Below, one piece after another: positions 48,341 through 56,930 of a stretch of DNA of 64,000 nucleotides. The DNA lies in the NCBI GenBank assembly GCA_024239055.1, contig JANBVJ010000002.1, forward strand, positions 1 to 64,000. The letters run 5' to 3'. The DNA comes from Patescibacteria group bacterium (lineage in GTDB: Bacteria; Patescibacteria; Paceibacteria; Paceibacterales; UBA10102). Position 1 is the stretch's first letter; the number at the start of each line of letters is the position of its first letter. The translations under genes and the position numbers were made by a program. The notes below the pieces were generated by a model, which saw only the letters and a list, made by a program, of their open reading frames with translations, made no database searches and was not told the DNA's origin.

Positions 48341-49386
48341 TTAAATTCCTCCATAAATCTCATTCTGCTTTCAAAATCAATTAGAATTTTTCCATCACCA
48401 AAGTCTCCTAACTTCTTTTTTAATGCATTTGCTATCTCAGTTTTGTTAAGCATTATCCATGCTTTGTCATTAACTGTCTTGGCTTTAAAATCTCTAGTTA
48501 ATTTAGGATCTTCAATATATCTTATGAAAGTTGAATATCCAATCTTATCTGGATAGTAAGTTATTCGTGTAATGTCTTTTGGTGTTATCTGCATGTCCTT
48601 GTCAACTCTAATCTCTTGCTCATCAACAAACAATGCGTTTTGTTTTCCACGAATAGGTTCTAGACTCCCTAAATCTGAACCACGTTCAAAATCTACTGCT
48701 AATACCGGAAAAAAATCCATAGAATAATTTACTTTATTAGCATCCCCTGAATTTCTAATAGAATCTGCATTATACATGATTGAAACTCCTTCATTGAATG
48801 TTGCTTTTGCTTGAGATGGATTCATAGTTAATGATACAAAGTCAAAATCTGAATCAAAGTCTGAACCTAAAATGCCTTCATCTATGTAGTTATCAATTTC
48901 ATACATATCTGTCCCACGATAAAATACATTCGTTTTTTTGTACTTCTCATCTGTTAATTTGTTGTAAGCATCAACTTCTATCTGCATTTTATTGATAATA
49001 TCCTTAATCGGTTTATTTTCAGGTTTTTCTATCCAAACTTTCCATATTCTAAGTGAACCATGAAAAACTTCTTCATCAGTGTATTCTGTAATGGTCATAT
49101 CAAGCCCATCTAATCCAGAGTTTGAATAATCTATTTGGCTTTGTGGATGTTCGGCATTATACTTGTCAATTATATTAAAAAATCCTGTACTGTGTGTTCC
49201 TCTCCCAAATCTTCTTGATATTTTTTCTGAAACGTCAGTTGCAAACTTTGGTGTAATTGTAGTTTGGCTTTGTCTTTGTAATCTTACTCCCTGAGTTTTT
49301 GTAGATGTATCCCTTCGACTACGTACACCTTTGTATTGAGTTATCGGATGAAACTTTCCTTTGGAGTCTTTGAATCCACGAGTCAA
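48337..49386 (-). CDS. tagged ADP-ribosyltransferase-like protein
   Basis: 349 aa from a TTG overlapping the upstream stop (TTGA). Tag MTRGFKDSKGKFHPI...GVRLQR. The C-terminal half has the R-S-E landmarks of mono-ADP-ribosyltransferases: FYRGTD (Arg157), FVSLTM (Ser185) and DEQEIRV (Glu256/Glu258). Phages inject such enzymes (T4 Alt-type) to modify host proteins. Activity is inferred. Confidence 0.7.
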   Translation of the reverse strand: MTRGFKDSKGKFHPITQYKGVRSRRDTSTKTQGVRLQRQSQTTITPKFATDVSEKISRRFGRGTHSTGFFNIIDKYNAEHPQSQIDYSNSGLDGLDMTITEYTDEEVFHGSLRIWKVWIEKPENKPIKDIINKMQIEVDAYNKLTDEKYKKTNVFYRGTDMYEIDNYIDEGILGSDFDSDFDFVSLTMNPSQAKATFNEGVSIMYNADSIRNSGDANKVNYSMDFFPVLAVDFERGSDLGSLEPIRGKQNALFVDEQEIRVDKDMQITPKDITRITYYPDKIGYSTFIRYIEDPKLTRDFKAKTVNDKAWIMLNKTEIANALKKKLGDFGDGKILIDFESRMRFMEEFK

Positions 49387-50180
49387 TAGTGTAGTTTCTC
49401 CCATAAGTTTACGAGTTTGCTCAAGTTCAAATCATCTATCAGTTTTTTATGATAAGAGTATCCATAAACAATTTCTGCTACAGCACTGTGTTGTTCATTT
49501 GCATACCTTGTCATTGTATCATGACCGTTTTCTTTTAGTTTCTCTTCCATCTCTTGATATGCTTCTGTTGCTTGATCACTTTCATTATATTCTCCATATT
49601 TTTTCTTGTAGTTTTTCCAATCTTCATCATCATCATTCCATTTTCTCCATTTCTCTTCATTATCACGTACATAATCATTTACTGGTGGCATTTCGTTAGC
49701 AAGTCTATTGAATTCCACAAGTTCTACCCTTCTCCATTTTGTAGATTGATGCCAAAATGTATGACCAATAACTTCGTGAACAATAAGAGATTTGAAATCA
49801 TTTGGTGTCATCCTACCATCATCAAAAATTGTTAATTTTTTCTTATCATCATCCCATATACCAACATGTTTTACGTGTTCAGAATATTGAATTGTTAGAT
49901 AATCAATGTGTTTCTTCATTCTCTTTATTGTAAGATCATTATTCCACATTTCTTTAAGTGTCTCAACAATTTCTTTTCTAGGTGCAGGTTTGCTTCCATG
50001 ACTCCAACCTCCTGCTGTTGATTCAGCGATGTAAATTCTATTAACGCCTCTAAAACCATAGGTTTGTCTTTTTCTTTTCAGTCGGATTCCTTGTTGTTCT
50101 GGTTCTTCAACTCTTGATTTTCTAACTCCCTTTAACTGAGTTATCGGATGAAATTTTCCATCTCTAGTAAATCCTTTCAA
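49383..50180 (-). CDS. tagged zinc metallopeptidase-like protein
   Basis: 265 aa from a TTG. Tag MKGFTRDGKFHPITQLKGVR, ending GIRLKRKR. IVHEVIGHTFWH gives His135, Glu136, His140, and a later NEQHSAVAE offers a glutamate ligand. The 'GHTFW' signature matches zincins. Likely an active protease domain. Confidence 0.75.
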   Translation of the reverse strand: MKGFTRDGKFHPITQLKGVRKSRVEEPEQQGIRLKRKRQTYGFRGVNRIYIAESTAGGWSHGSKPAPRKEIVETLKEMWNNDLTIKRMKKHIDYLTIQYSEHVKHVGIWDDDKKKLTIFDDGRMTPNDFKSLIVHEVIGHTFWHQSTKWRRVELVEFNRLANEMPPVNDYVRDNEEKWRKWNDDDEDWKNYKKKYGEYNESDQATEAYQEMEEKLKENGHDTMTRYANEQHSAVAEIVYGYSYHKKLIDDLNLSKLVNLWEKLHY

Positions 50181-50929
50181 TTGAAAATTACCTTGTCAGG
50201 AAATATACCTGCTTTTTGTTTTGGAAAATCTAATTGATTAAAGTCACCTATTTTCTGTGCATGTCGATTTTTCTTTCCAGATTTTTTGTTAAAGTTAACC
50301 CACATACCTTGTCCCTGTGTTTCAGTAAACAATGCTCTGGTAGCATCTTTACTATACAATTTTTTATGTTCAATGTATGAATTCAGTTCTCCTTCTGGTG
50401 TAAATTTTGATTTAGAATTGTAATGTCCGTTGATGTCATGAATTGCACGAAAAACATCATTTACTCTCATTCTATCTCCATTTGTGTTTTTGATGTTCGT
50501 TAATTGGAACATTGGATGATCCTCTGTACCTTTGTAATCATTATCTGATGGTCTGTATAACAAATTTTTGTTATCTTTAACATCTTTGAACATGGCATTA
50601 GCATCTTTGTATCCCTCCATCTGGAATTTCATACCTTTCTTTTGTAATTTTCTTGCTTGTTCCAAAGTTTCATTGACAAATATCTTATAGGCTTTTTTCA
50701 CTTGTGGATTATTTGGACTATGTTTTAGATTCTCGTAACCGTTTGCAATGTTTAGACCATAAGCAGGATCTACTGTTGGATGTTGTTCAAAGTCCTCAAA
50801 CTCGTGACTTGCTATCTCCTTTCTTATCCTAACTCCCATTGTTTTTTCTTTCTGATCTCGTGACTTTCTTACTCCCTTGTGAATTGTTATAGGATGGAAC
50901 TTGTTGTTTGAATCCTTGAAGCCCTTCAT
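50177..50929 (-). CDS. tagged protein with phage 'HDINGHY' domain
   Basis: 250 aa. Tag MKGFKDSNNKFHPITIHKGV. The cargo has VFRAIHDINGHY, FTPEGELNSYIEHK, SKDATRALFTETQGQGMWVN, closely resembling a domain common in tailed-phage polyvalent or virion proteins (HDxxGH, GExNAWxxH, TETRGQNxWVN). The conserved His/Glu pattern suggests an enzyme of unknown reaction. Confidence 0.74.
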   Translation of the reverse strand: MKGFKDSNNKFHPITIHKGVRKSRDQKEKTMGVRIRKEIASHEFEDFEQHPTVDPAYGLNIANGYENLKHSPNNPQVKKAYKIFVNETLEQARKLQKKGMKFQMEGYKDANAMFKDVKDNKNLLYRPSDNDYKGTEDHPMFQLTNIKNTNGDRMRVNDVFRAIHDINGHYNSKSKFTPEGELNSYIEHKKLYSKDATRALFTETQGQGMWVNFNKKSGKKNRHAQKIGDFNQLDFPKQKAGIFPDKVIFN

Positions 50930-51621
50930 TTATCCTTACTCCTGTCTCTTGTTTTAAAATCTGTGTTAACTGTTCCATCTTCGTTGTAACCAATGAATCT
51001 ACCTTCATCAACTAATTCATTCCAATGTTCAGGACTTGTTATAGGAAAAGAAGCGTAATAATTTCCATGCTTATCAGTGTAATCACCAAGCATCCAAATT
51101 CCTCTCACTTTTGTATCGTTGAAACGTAACTTTTCTACAGTGAAATAATTTTGTTCTTCTGGATCAATGTAAAACATTAGTGGCTTACCAACTTTCTTTA
51201 CTAAGGAAACTGCTTGGTCTTTTGTTAATGATGCCTCCTTTCTATATTTTTTAAAATTTGTTACTCTTTCCATTACATAATCAATATCTTTTTGTTTACC
51301 TTCTTTAGAATGATAATGTAAAACAAGATCCTTTTCTCCTTTTACTTTTTCATAACTTGCTTTTGCACCTGATGGAAGTGTGAATATTTTTCCTGCCACA
51401 TGCCTTTGAGGTTTTTCTTTAATTATAGATTCAATTGGTTCACCTTTTTTTGTTGCATCAATTATGTGGGTAATTCTTTCAACTAACTGTTCTTCTGGTT
51501 CTCTTGCTTTTCTTATCCTAACTCCCCTTGTTTTTTCTTCCTGATCTCGTGACTTTCTTGTTCCCTTCTTGTAGTCTGTTATCGGATGGAACTTGTTGTT
51601 AGAATCTTTGAATCCCTTCAT
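50926..51621 (-). CDS. tagged protein, unknown cargo
   Basis: 231 aa from the ATG at 51621. Tag MKGFKDSNNKFHPITDYKKG, ending GVRIRKAR. Cargo starts with helices, then a beta-rich part containing IWMLGDYTDKHGNYYAS. Not recognised. Confidence 0.73.
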   Translation of the reverse strand: MKGFKDSNNKFHPITDYKKGTRKSRDQEEKTRGVRIRKAREPEEQLVERITHIIDATKKGEPIESIIKEKPQRHVAGKIFTLPSGAKASYEKVKGEKDLVLHYHSKEGKQKDIDYVMERVTNFKKYRKEASLTKDQAVSLVKKVGKPLMFYIDPEEQNYFTVEKLRFNDTKVRGIWMLGDYTDKHGNYYASFPITSPEHWNELVDEGRFIGYNEDGTVNTDFKTRDRSKDK

Positions 51622-52526
51622 CTTAGTCCAACTCTTCTTCTCGCTTCCTGTGCTGGTACTCCTTGTTTCACTAATTCCATTGCTCTGTGTACATCCGTAC
51701 TTGGACACTTGCCTCTAGTTAATCCACCAGCACAAATTGGACATAACTTAATTTTAGTTTCTAATTTTCCTTTACCAACTGCCTCATAAGGTTCATACCA
51801 TTTCTGTCTTGGATCATCACATGTAATTATTCTAAGTCTATCTTCATTTCTTACTGTTCTTCTTTCATCAACAAACTGTCCACCTGCTCCATCAATTATT
51901 GTTCCATCTGCAAGTCTGAACCATTCATGAGTCACCTCTTTGTTTACTTTATCATAATCAACACTATTTTCTACACCTTCCCCTGTGTAATGTCCTTGTT
52001 CTGCAACACCTACACTTTTACCATATTTTTTAAAGATTAAATTTTCTATTTCCTCTGTTACTGCTCCACAAAATTCTTCAACCTGACCACTTCTTTGTCC
52101 AGTTCTTTCTGCAAAGCCTTCCGGTCTATTCAGATTTCCATCTCCACCTAAGAAACATCCCTTGCGTTTTGCAGTTCTTTTTAGGATCTTCTGGAAATTA
52201 TCTTCTACATCTGCAATAATCTCAAATGATTGCAGTTCAGTAGGTGTCATCTCTAGAAGTTTTTTTCTATATCTTTTCATCCTTGCCTTTGTAACCATTC
52301 CTTCAAGTCGCTTTGGATAATTTTTCATGTGCTTTTGGCACATATACTCTCCACACATTCCACAGTATTGTGTATCTTTTGAATTGCAGAAATAACATTT
52401 GTGACCGGATCTTTCTTTTCTTAGAACTCCCTGAGTTTTTTGAGATGTATCCCTTCGACTACGTACACCTTTGGTTTGAGAAATTGGATGAAACTTACCA
52501 GTGCCATCTTTGAAGCCTTTGACCAT
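51618..52526 (-). CDS. tagged zinc and papain-like protein
   Basis: 302 aa. Tag MVKGFKDGTGKFHPISQTKG, ending GVLRKER. A treble-clef (CYFCNSK, CGMCGEYMCQKH) follows. Cys153 (EEFCGAVTEE), His200 (VTHEWFRL) and Asp212 (GTIIDGAGGQF) are spaced like the papain/transglutaminase-like domain of phage toxins. A final CPICAGG adds a knuckle. First gene of one tagged operon. Confidence 0.72.
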   Translation of the reverse strand: MVKGFKDGTGKFHPISQTKGVRSRRDTSQKTQGVLRKERSGHKCYFCNSKDTQYCGMCGEYMCQKHMKNYPKRLEGMVTKARMKRYRKKLLEMTPTELQSFEIIADVEDNFQKILKRTAKRKGCFLGGDGNLNRPEGFAERTGQRSGQVEEFCGAVTEEIENLIFKKYGKSVGVAEQGHYTGEGVENSVDYDKVNKEVTHEWFRLADGTIIDGAGGQFVDERRTVRNEDRLRIITCDDPRQKWYEPYEAVGKGKLETKIKLCPICAGGLTRGKCPSTDVHRAMELVKQGVPAQEARRRVGLR

Positions 52527-52541
52527 TCTACTCTAAAATAG
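52517..52541. repeat. operon-head repeat, copy 1
   Basis: 25 bp (CTTTGACCATTCTACTCTAA plus AATAG) identical to 62766-62790, covering the start codon and 5' region of both operon heads. Confidence 0.75.
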
Positions 52542-52552
52542 AATCGATCTAA

Positions 52553-52566
52553 TATGCATTAAAGCC
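52553..52566 (-). promoter_or_regulatory. twin promoter A of tagged operons
   Basis: Leftward GGCTTTAATGC centred about 34 nt before the ATG at 52526, same spacing as the copy at 62804. Different from the GACAGTAG-type promoters. Confidence 0.6.
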
Positions 52567-52579
52567 GATTGACTTATAA

Positions 52580-52807
52580 TTATGCAGAAATTGGTTTGGT
52601 TTTATTTATCTGAGAATCTATGAATTCGTTCTCAGCATTTACCCTTTTTAATACATCAGCAGGAACGCAATCTCTTTTCATGAATCCTTTGTCAAGAAGA
52701 TAGATTATCACTGGAATGCTGAAAATCTTATTCTCAATCAAATCTGGTGCAAAATTATTAGGAATATTTTGTTCTGTATCCCTGTGTTTGTACCTGTATT
52801 CGTACAT
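52580..52807 (-). CDS. untagged small protein between the operons
   Basis: 75 aa. Charged N terminus, then a hydrophobic stretch (FSIPVIIYLLDKGFMKRDCV). No tag. Its own promoter is likely. Function unknown. Confidence 0.6.
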   Translation of the reverse strand: MYEYRYKHRDTEQNIPNNFAPDLIENKIFSIPVIIYLLDKGFMKRDCVPADVLKRVNAENEFIDSQINKTKPISA

Positions 52808-52825
52808 GAAAAATCTACTTTTTTG

Positions 52826-52840
52826 TAGTTATTAAAGGAT
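52826..52840 (-). promoter_or_regulatory. promoter of the 52807 gene
   Basis: Leftward CCTTTAATAACTAC about 25 nt before the ATG at 52807, followed by CTACAAAAAAGTAG, a short palindrome. Confidence 0.5.
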
Positions 52841-52853
52841 TGTAAGGTAAGTT

Positions 52854-53458
52854 TTACAAAACAGGTTTAGAACCCTGCTTTGGAATTTTTACATCTGGTA
52901 ATCGTACTGGTTTGATACCTCCTTTTTGAGAAATACCAATAATTATTTCTTGAACTTGATTTTTTGCTCTTCTTATTGCATCTTCTTCTGTAGTAGAAAT
53001 TGGATATGAAACGTCAAGAAATTGTTTTCCATCTTTTGATTTGTATCCACCAAAAAATGGATGTCTGCCTTTGTTATCTTGATCAATGTAATTTGATTCT
53101 AGTAGTCTAATTCCTATAGCATCAAGTGACTTTGTAGTATTATTAGAGGAACCTATTACCCAAACTCTCTCTGTATTCTTTTTTGGTTCAAAGAATTTTT
53201 TGAAAAATCTTTTGTTTTGTTCCCTTTCTTTGAATAGATAAGCAATATTATCTTCTGGATCATAAGTAAAATCAGTTTCAGTATTTGTTTCTAAAAAATC
53301 TTGAAACCTTTCTATTGCAACTCCAAAATCTAATGCTTTTCTAATTCGTTTCTTTCTTAGAATTATTCCAGTAGTTGTAACACTACTTCGTTTTTTTTTA
53401 TTCCTTTGTAATTTCTTATCGGATGAAACTTGTTGTTAGAGTCCTTGAAGCCCTTCAT
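52854..53458 (-). pseudogene. tagged gene interrupted by a poly-A frameshift
   Basis: The frame opens with the standard tag MKGFKDSNNKFHPIRNYKGI at 53458 but hits a stop 14 codons later. The shift lies in a run of nine A (53391-53399); one extra A would restore a frame of about 201 codons that continues to the stop at 52854 with RKKRIRKALDF, then an aromatic and basic body. Either a sequencing error, phase variation at the homopolymer, or a decaying gene. Confidence 0.72.
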
Positions 53459-54144
53459 CGTGATTTACCGAATGCTGGAAGTGGTTTATTTTTTGTTAAC
53501 ATTTTAAGTGAATCCCAACCAGTGTTACCCATTCCATTCCAAGCAGAGTCTAAGAAGAATCCAATCATACCTGCATAAGCAGGTGCTTTATCTGCAAGTC
53601 TTTGTACAAGTTCTTTTGGATCTGCACCTGATTCATCACTTCCTAATCTTATCCCACCATAACTTGACATCACATCTGCTACCCAACTAAATCCATCTTT
53701 GCCTGCACCAGTATTCTCTTCTAACTCTTTAACAGTCCATGCGTTTTGACTTGCTACATCTTCTTTAATTTTTGGATGAATGTATCTCCATTGTGGCATT
53801 AGAATTACTTCTGCAACATATTTTTTATCTGGTTCAAAGTCGTCACCTGTAGCCTCTTCCATATTGATTAGGTTGACGTAAATATTACTTGGAATTCTTC
53901 TTGTAATCATTGGTTCAGCAACTACATCTATTACTCTGTGAAGTGATCCATCATCTGCATTTCCACTAGGATTTGAAACAATTTCAGTTGGAGTTTTCAA
54001 TCCTTTTGGACTACTTGCAACTGTTAATCTTTGTTTTCTGATTTTAGTTCCTTGAGTTTTTGCATTCTGGTCTCTGGACATTCTTGTTCCCTTTTTGTAG
54101 TCTGTGTGAGGATGAAATTTCCCCTTTTCCATGTGACCTTTCAT
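53455..54144 (-). CDS. tagged protein (HxHPHT variant), unknown cargo
   Basis: 229 aa. Tag variant MKGHMEKGKFHPHTDYKKG, ending GTKIRKQR. Cargo is alpha/beta with a Trp-rich middle and a Gly-rich end (FFLDSAWNGMGNTGW). Not recognised. ATGA overlap with the interrupted gene downstream. Confidence 0.73.
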   Translation of the reverse strand: MKGHMEKGKFHPHTDYKKGTRMSRDQNAKTQGTKIRKQRLTVASSPKGLKTPTEIVSNPSGNADDGSLHRVIDVVAEPMITRRIPSNIYVNLINMEEATGDDFEPDKKYVAEVILMPQWRYIHPKIKEDVASQNAWTVKELEENTGAGKDGFSWVADVMSSYGGIRLGSDESGADPKELVQRLADKAPAYAGMIGFFLDSAWNGMGNTGWDSLKMLTKNKPLPAFGKSR

Positions 54145-54893
54145 GCTATTGAACCATCCTCATTAAAGTCGTATTCATTTGAAATCAAAGTTTCTTTCAC
54201 TGCTTCATCTGAAAATTGATAATCATAAGAATCACTTAATGATCTCAAAGCATCGTTCATCATATCATCCCATTTTTCTGAGGCTTTAATGAGAATATTG
54301 AATTCTTTTTCAGTTAATGGTTTTGCTTCTCCTGAATATTGTGCTTCTGCATACAATGGTTCTTTGTAATCACTATAACTTTCATCTATGTCTATTTCTC
54401 CATTCCATTCATAATCTAGAAACTCTATCTTTGTGGTGTTTTCTCTTTCACTTTTGAATCTAAAGTCAATTTTTCTTCTTAAAGATTCAGGAATACCAAG
54501 CATTTTAGCAAGTTTTTTATCATCTTTGATTTCTAATTCTGGAAACTGAATGAAATGTCCTCTGTCAAAATCATAATATTTTTTGCTATATTTTGAGAAA
54601 ACATCATAATCTGCTAACTTTGTTTTTTTGTCATAGATTAATCCATCATACTCTGCCCAAAAATTATCAAAGTCTACATTTATGTCACGATTTTCTTCAA
54701 GAATTTTTTCCTGTAAATCTTCTGGTGCATCCTCAAATTTCCAAACTTTGAATTCAAGTTTTTTTATTCTAGAACCATCAGTTCTTTTCATTCTTACTCC
54801 TTCTAACTTTGCAGATTGATCTCGTGACTTTCTTGTTCCCTTCTTGTATTGTGTGTGTGGATGAAAACCATCCTTTTCCATGTGACCTTTCAA
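54141..54893 (-). CDS. tagged protein with phage acidic helical domain
   Basis: 250 aa. Tag variant MKGHMEKDGFHPHTQYKKG. Cargo (APEDLQEKILEENRDINVDF, FDRGHFIQF, YAEAQYSGEA) resembles a common phage family whose proteins carry LSEEAQEKAIENYRD-like helices and a DRG-x-Y strand. Very acidic. Function of that family is unclear. Confidence 0.7.
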   Translation of the reverse strand: MKGHMEKDGFHPHTQYKKGTRKSRDQSAKLEGVRMKRTDGSRIKKLEFKVWKFEDAPEDLQEKILEENRDINVDFDNFWAEYDGLIYDKKTKLADYDVFSKYSKKYYDFDRGHFIQFPELEIKDDKKLAKMLGIPESLRRKIDFRFKSERENTTKIEFLDYEWNGEIDIDESYSDYKEPLYAEAQYSGEAKPLTEKEFNILIKASEKWDDMMNDALRSLSDSYDYQFSDEAVKETLISNEYDFNEDGSIA

Positions 54894-55768
54894 TTGAATT
54901 TCCTCACTACAGTATCACCAACTTTTACATCTCTTGCTAATCTCTGTTGACTTCCCTCAGTAACTTGCTTTTCCATTCTTTGTTCTCTGGTTGGCTTTAA
55001 TTCTCCTTCCTTCTTTAGTTTCTCCACTGCATTAACAATTGCATCACGTACCTTTGCTTCTGCTCCTAAGACATAATACTCTGCAATATTATAAGTGAAG
55101 GTTTCATCTTTCATCTTATCGAAGAATTCTTGGTATGTATTGCTGTCATTGATAAATTCCTTCATTTCTTTTTTTATCTCTTCACCATGCTCTTCTTCAA
55201 AGTCCTCAAACTCGTATCTGTAATCACTATTCCATAGTTCATCAGAAATTTTTTCTATTTGTTCTTCGTTATACTCATCTTCCATTTCTTCTAACTCTTC
55301 ATTTGCTATTGCTCCCTCATCAATGTCTTGATTGAAATGCCATCTAGTGTTGTCACCAGAAATTTCATACAACCAACTTCCACCACTCTTTATTTTGCTC
55401 ATGAGTAGTGGTTTTAATTTATTGAATGTGATTCCTAGACCTTCCATAGATTCAATGAACTCTTCATCGATTTGACTTTTGTTTACTCTAACCAAGTATC
55501 CAATGATGTCATTCTCATCTCCATCCCAATGCCAACCTGCATCAGACCAGTTACCAAGTCTTAACCTACTAATCTTACCACCTGTAGTTTCAAATCCCCA
55601 ATAGTTTTCTGATACACTAACATCCTTTAGTTTTGAACCTGTGATTACTCTTGCTTTTCTTTCAACTTTAACTCCCTGTATCTTTGCTTGCTGATCTCTT
55701 GACTTTCTTACTCCCTTCTTGTAGTCAGTGTGAGGATGGAACTTTCCATCTTGCATGTGTCCTTTCAT
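54890..55768 (-). CDS. tagged acidic protein, unknown cargo
   Basis: 292 aa. Tag MKGHMQDGKFHPHTDYKKGV, ending GVKVERKAR. Cargo is highly acidic in its middle (EELEEMEDEYNEEQIEKISD) with a Trp/Gly-rich strand region before it. C terminus basic (DVKVGDTVVRKFN). Not recognised. Confidence 0.73.
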   Translation of the reverse strand: MKGHMQDGKFHPHTDYKKGVRKSRDQQAKIQGVKVERKARVITGSKLKDVSVSENYWGFETTGGKISRLRLGNWSDAGWHWDGDENDIIGYLVRVNKSQIDEEFIESMEGLGITFNKLKPLLMSKIKSGGSWLYEISGDNTRWHFNQDIDEGAIANEELEEMEDEYNEEQIEKISDELWNSDYRYEFEDFEEEHGEEIKKEMKEFINDSNTYQEFFDKMKDETFTYNIAEYYVLGAEAKVRDAIVNAVEKLKKEGELKPTREQRMEKQVTEGSQQRLARDVKVGDTVVRKFN

Positions 55769-56298
55769 TCTCTATATGTAGCCTCTATTGTTGCAATCAG
55801 TCCTTCAAACATAGAATCTTCATACAAGTCAAGTAAACCAATTAACCATTCATCATATTCTTTTTCTGCAAAGTCAGAGTCAGTTTCAATTCTTTTTGTA
55901 AGTTTTTTATCGCTTGTATCAAACCAATCGTCATTAGAAAATGCTTCTTGATATTCAACACTACCAACTCCTTTGTAAAATGCAGTTATTGTAAAGTATT
56001 CTGAATCAGATGTTCCATGTGATCCTGAATATGTTACATCAACATCCCATGTTACATTCTTTAATCTCTGTAAGTCTGGACTCCATTGATTTTCATTTAA
56101 TCCTTCAAGTAGGGATTTTTTCAATCTGTCTATTGCCATGTCAAAATTAGTTTCTTCTGCAATTGCTGATTTCTTTCTTATTCTACTTTCAATCTTAACT
56201 CCTGTTGACTTTGTAGATTGATCTCTTGACTTTCTTGTTCCCTTCTTGTTATTTGATATTGGATGGAACTTGTTGTTGGAATCCTTGAAGCCTTTCAT
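55765..56298 (-). CDS. tagged protein, unknown cargo
   Basis: 177 aa. Tag MKGFKDSNNKFHPISNNKKG, ending GVKIESRIR. Cargo acidic, strand-rich, with Trp-Asp repeats (NDDWFDTSDKKL). Not recognised. Confidence 0.73.
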   Translation of the reverse strand: MKGFKDSNNKFHPISNNKKGTRKSRDQSTKSTGVKIESRIRKKSAIAEETNFDMAIDRLKKSLLEGLNENQWSPDLQRLKNVTWDVDVTYSGSHGTSDSEYFTITAFYKGVGSVEYQEAFSNDDWFDTSDKKLTKRIETDSDFAEKEYDEWLIGLLDLYEDSMFEGLIATIEATYRE

Positions 56299-56930
56299 GA
56301 TCGTTTATCTTCCCATTCCCATTGTTTAGTCCAGTAAACTTTCTTTGCTTCATCTAAATTATTTGCTTCAATAGTAACAAATTCATCTGAATTATTGAAA
56401 GCATCAGTGGTGTTTTTAAAATGTTTTATCTTATCATCTCTTGAACTATATCCCAAAACAAAACTTTTTTTATCTTTTTTGTATCTGAAATCTTTCATAG
56501 CAGTTCCCTGAACAACAGGATAACCAATCTGGTTTTGCATTCTGTTTGGATCTTTATTCCATACTATGATAAAGTCATCAACTGCCTGACCATAACTATC
56601 TGCCATTACAACTGTATCTGATCCTTTTACTTTTTTGTGTTTTTTCATATCAGTTACATGCATGATGTATGGTTTTCTTCTATTGTTAGTGTTCACATGT
56701 GTATCGTATGTTGGTATTCCATTTCGCTTTGCTCGCAATACAACTTGGTTTAATGCCTTTGAGAATGTGGCAGGGACACCTCTGTTAAGGAGTTTGATCT
56801 GTTCTTTGTTTACTTTGGCAATAGAACTTGGTTGAAGTGATACAGACCTAACTGAAACTCCCCTCTTTGGTTTTATTGGAAATGATTTTCTATTCTTACC
56901 TTTGCCTTTTGAAATATATCTAACTGCCAT
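56295..56930 (-). CDS. protein with diverged tag
   Basis: 211 aa. Opens MAVRYISKGKGKNRKSFPIK; the FPI and KRGVSVRSVS follow the tag layout loosely. Cargo basic, alpha/beta. Family not recognised. Confidence 0.7.
   Translation of the reverse strand: MAVRYISKGKGKNRKSFPIKPKRGVSVRSVSLQPSSIAKVNKEQIKLLNRGVPATFSKALNQVVLRAKRNGIPTYDTHVNTNNRRKPYIMHVTDMKKHKKVKGSDTVVMADSYGQAVDDFIIVWNKDPNRMQNQIGYPVVQGTAMKDFRYKKDKKSFVLGYSSRDDKIKHFKNTTDAFNNSDEFVTIEANNLDEAKKVYWTKQWEWEDKRS

Noticed and set aside
49316..49332. CTACGTACACCTTTG resembling the regulatory box (also at 52454-52468)
   Set aside because: Encodes the tag residues GVRSRRD in both genes; lacks the GACA half, so explained by coding.
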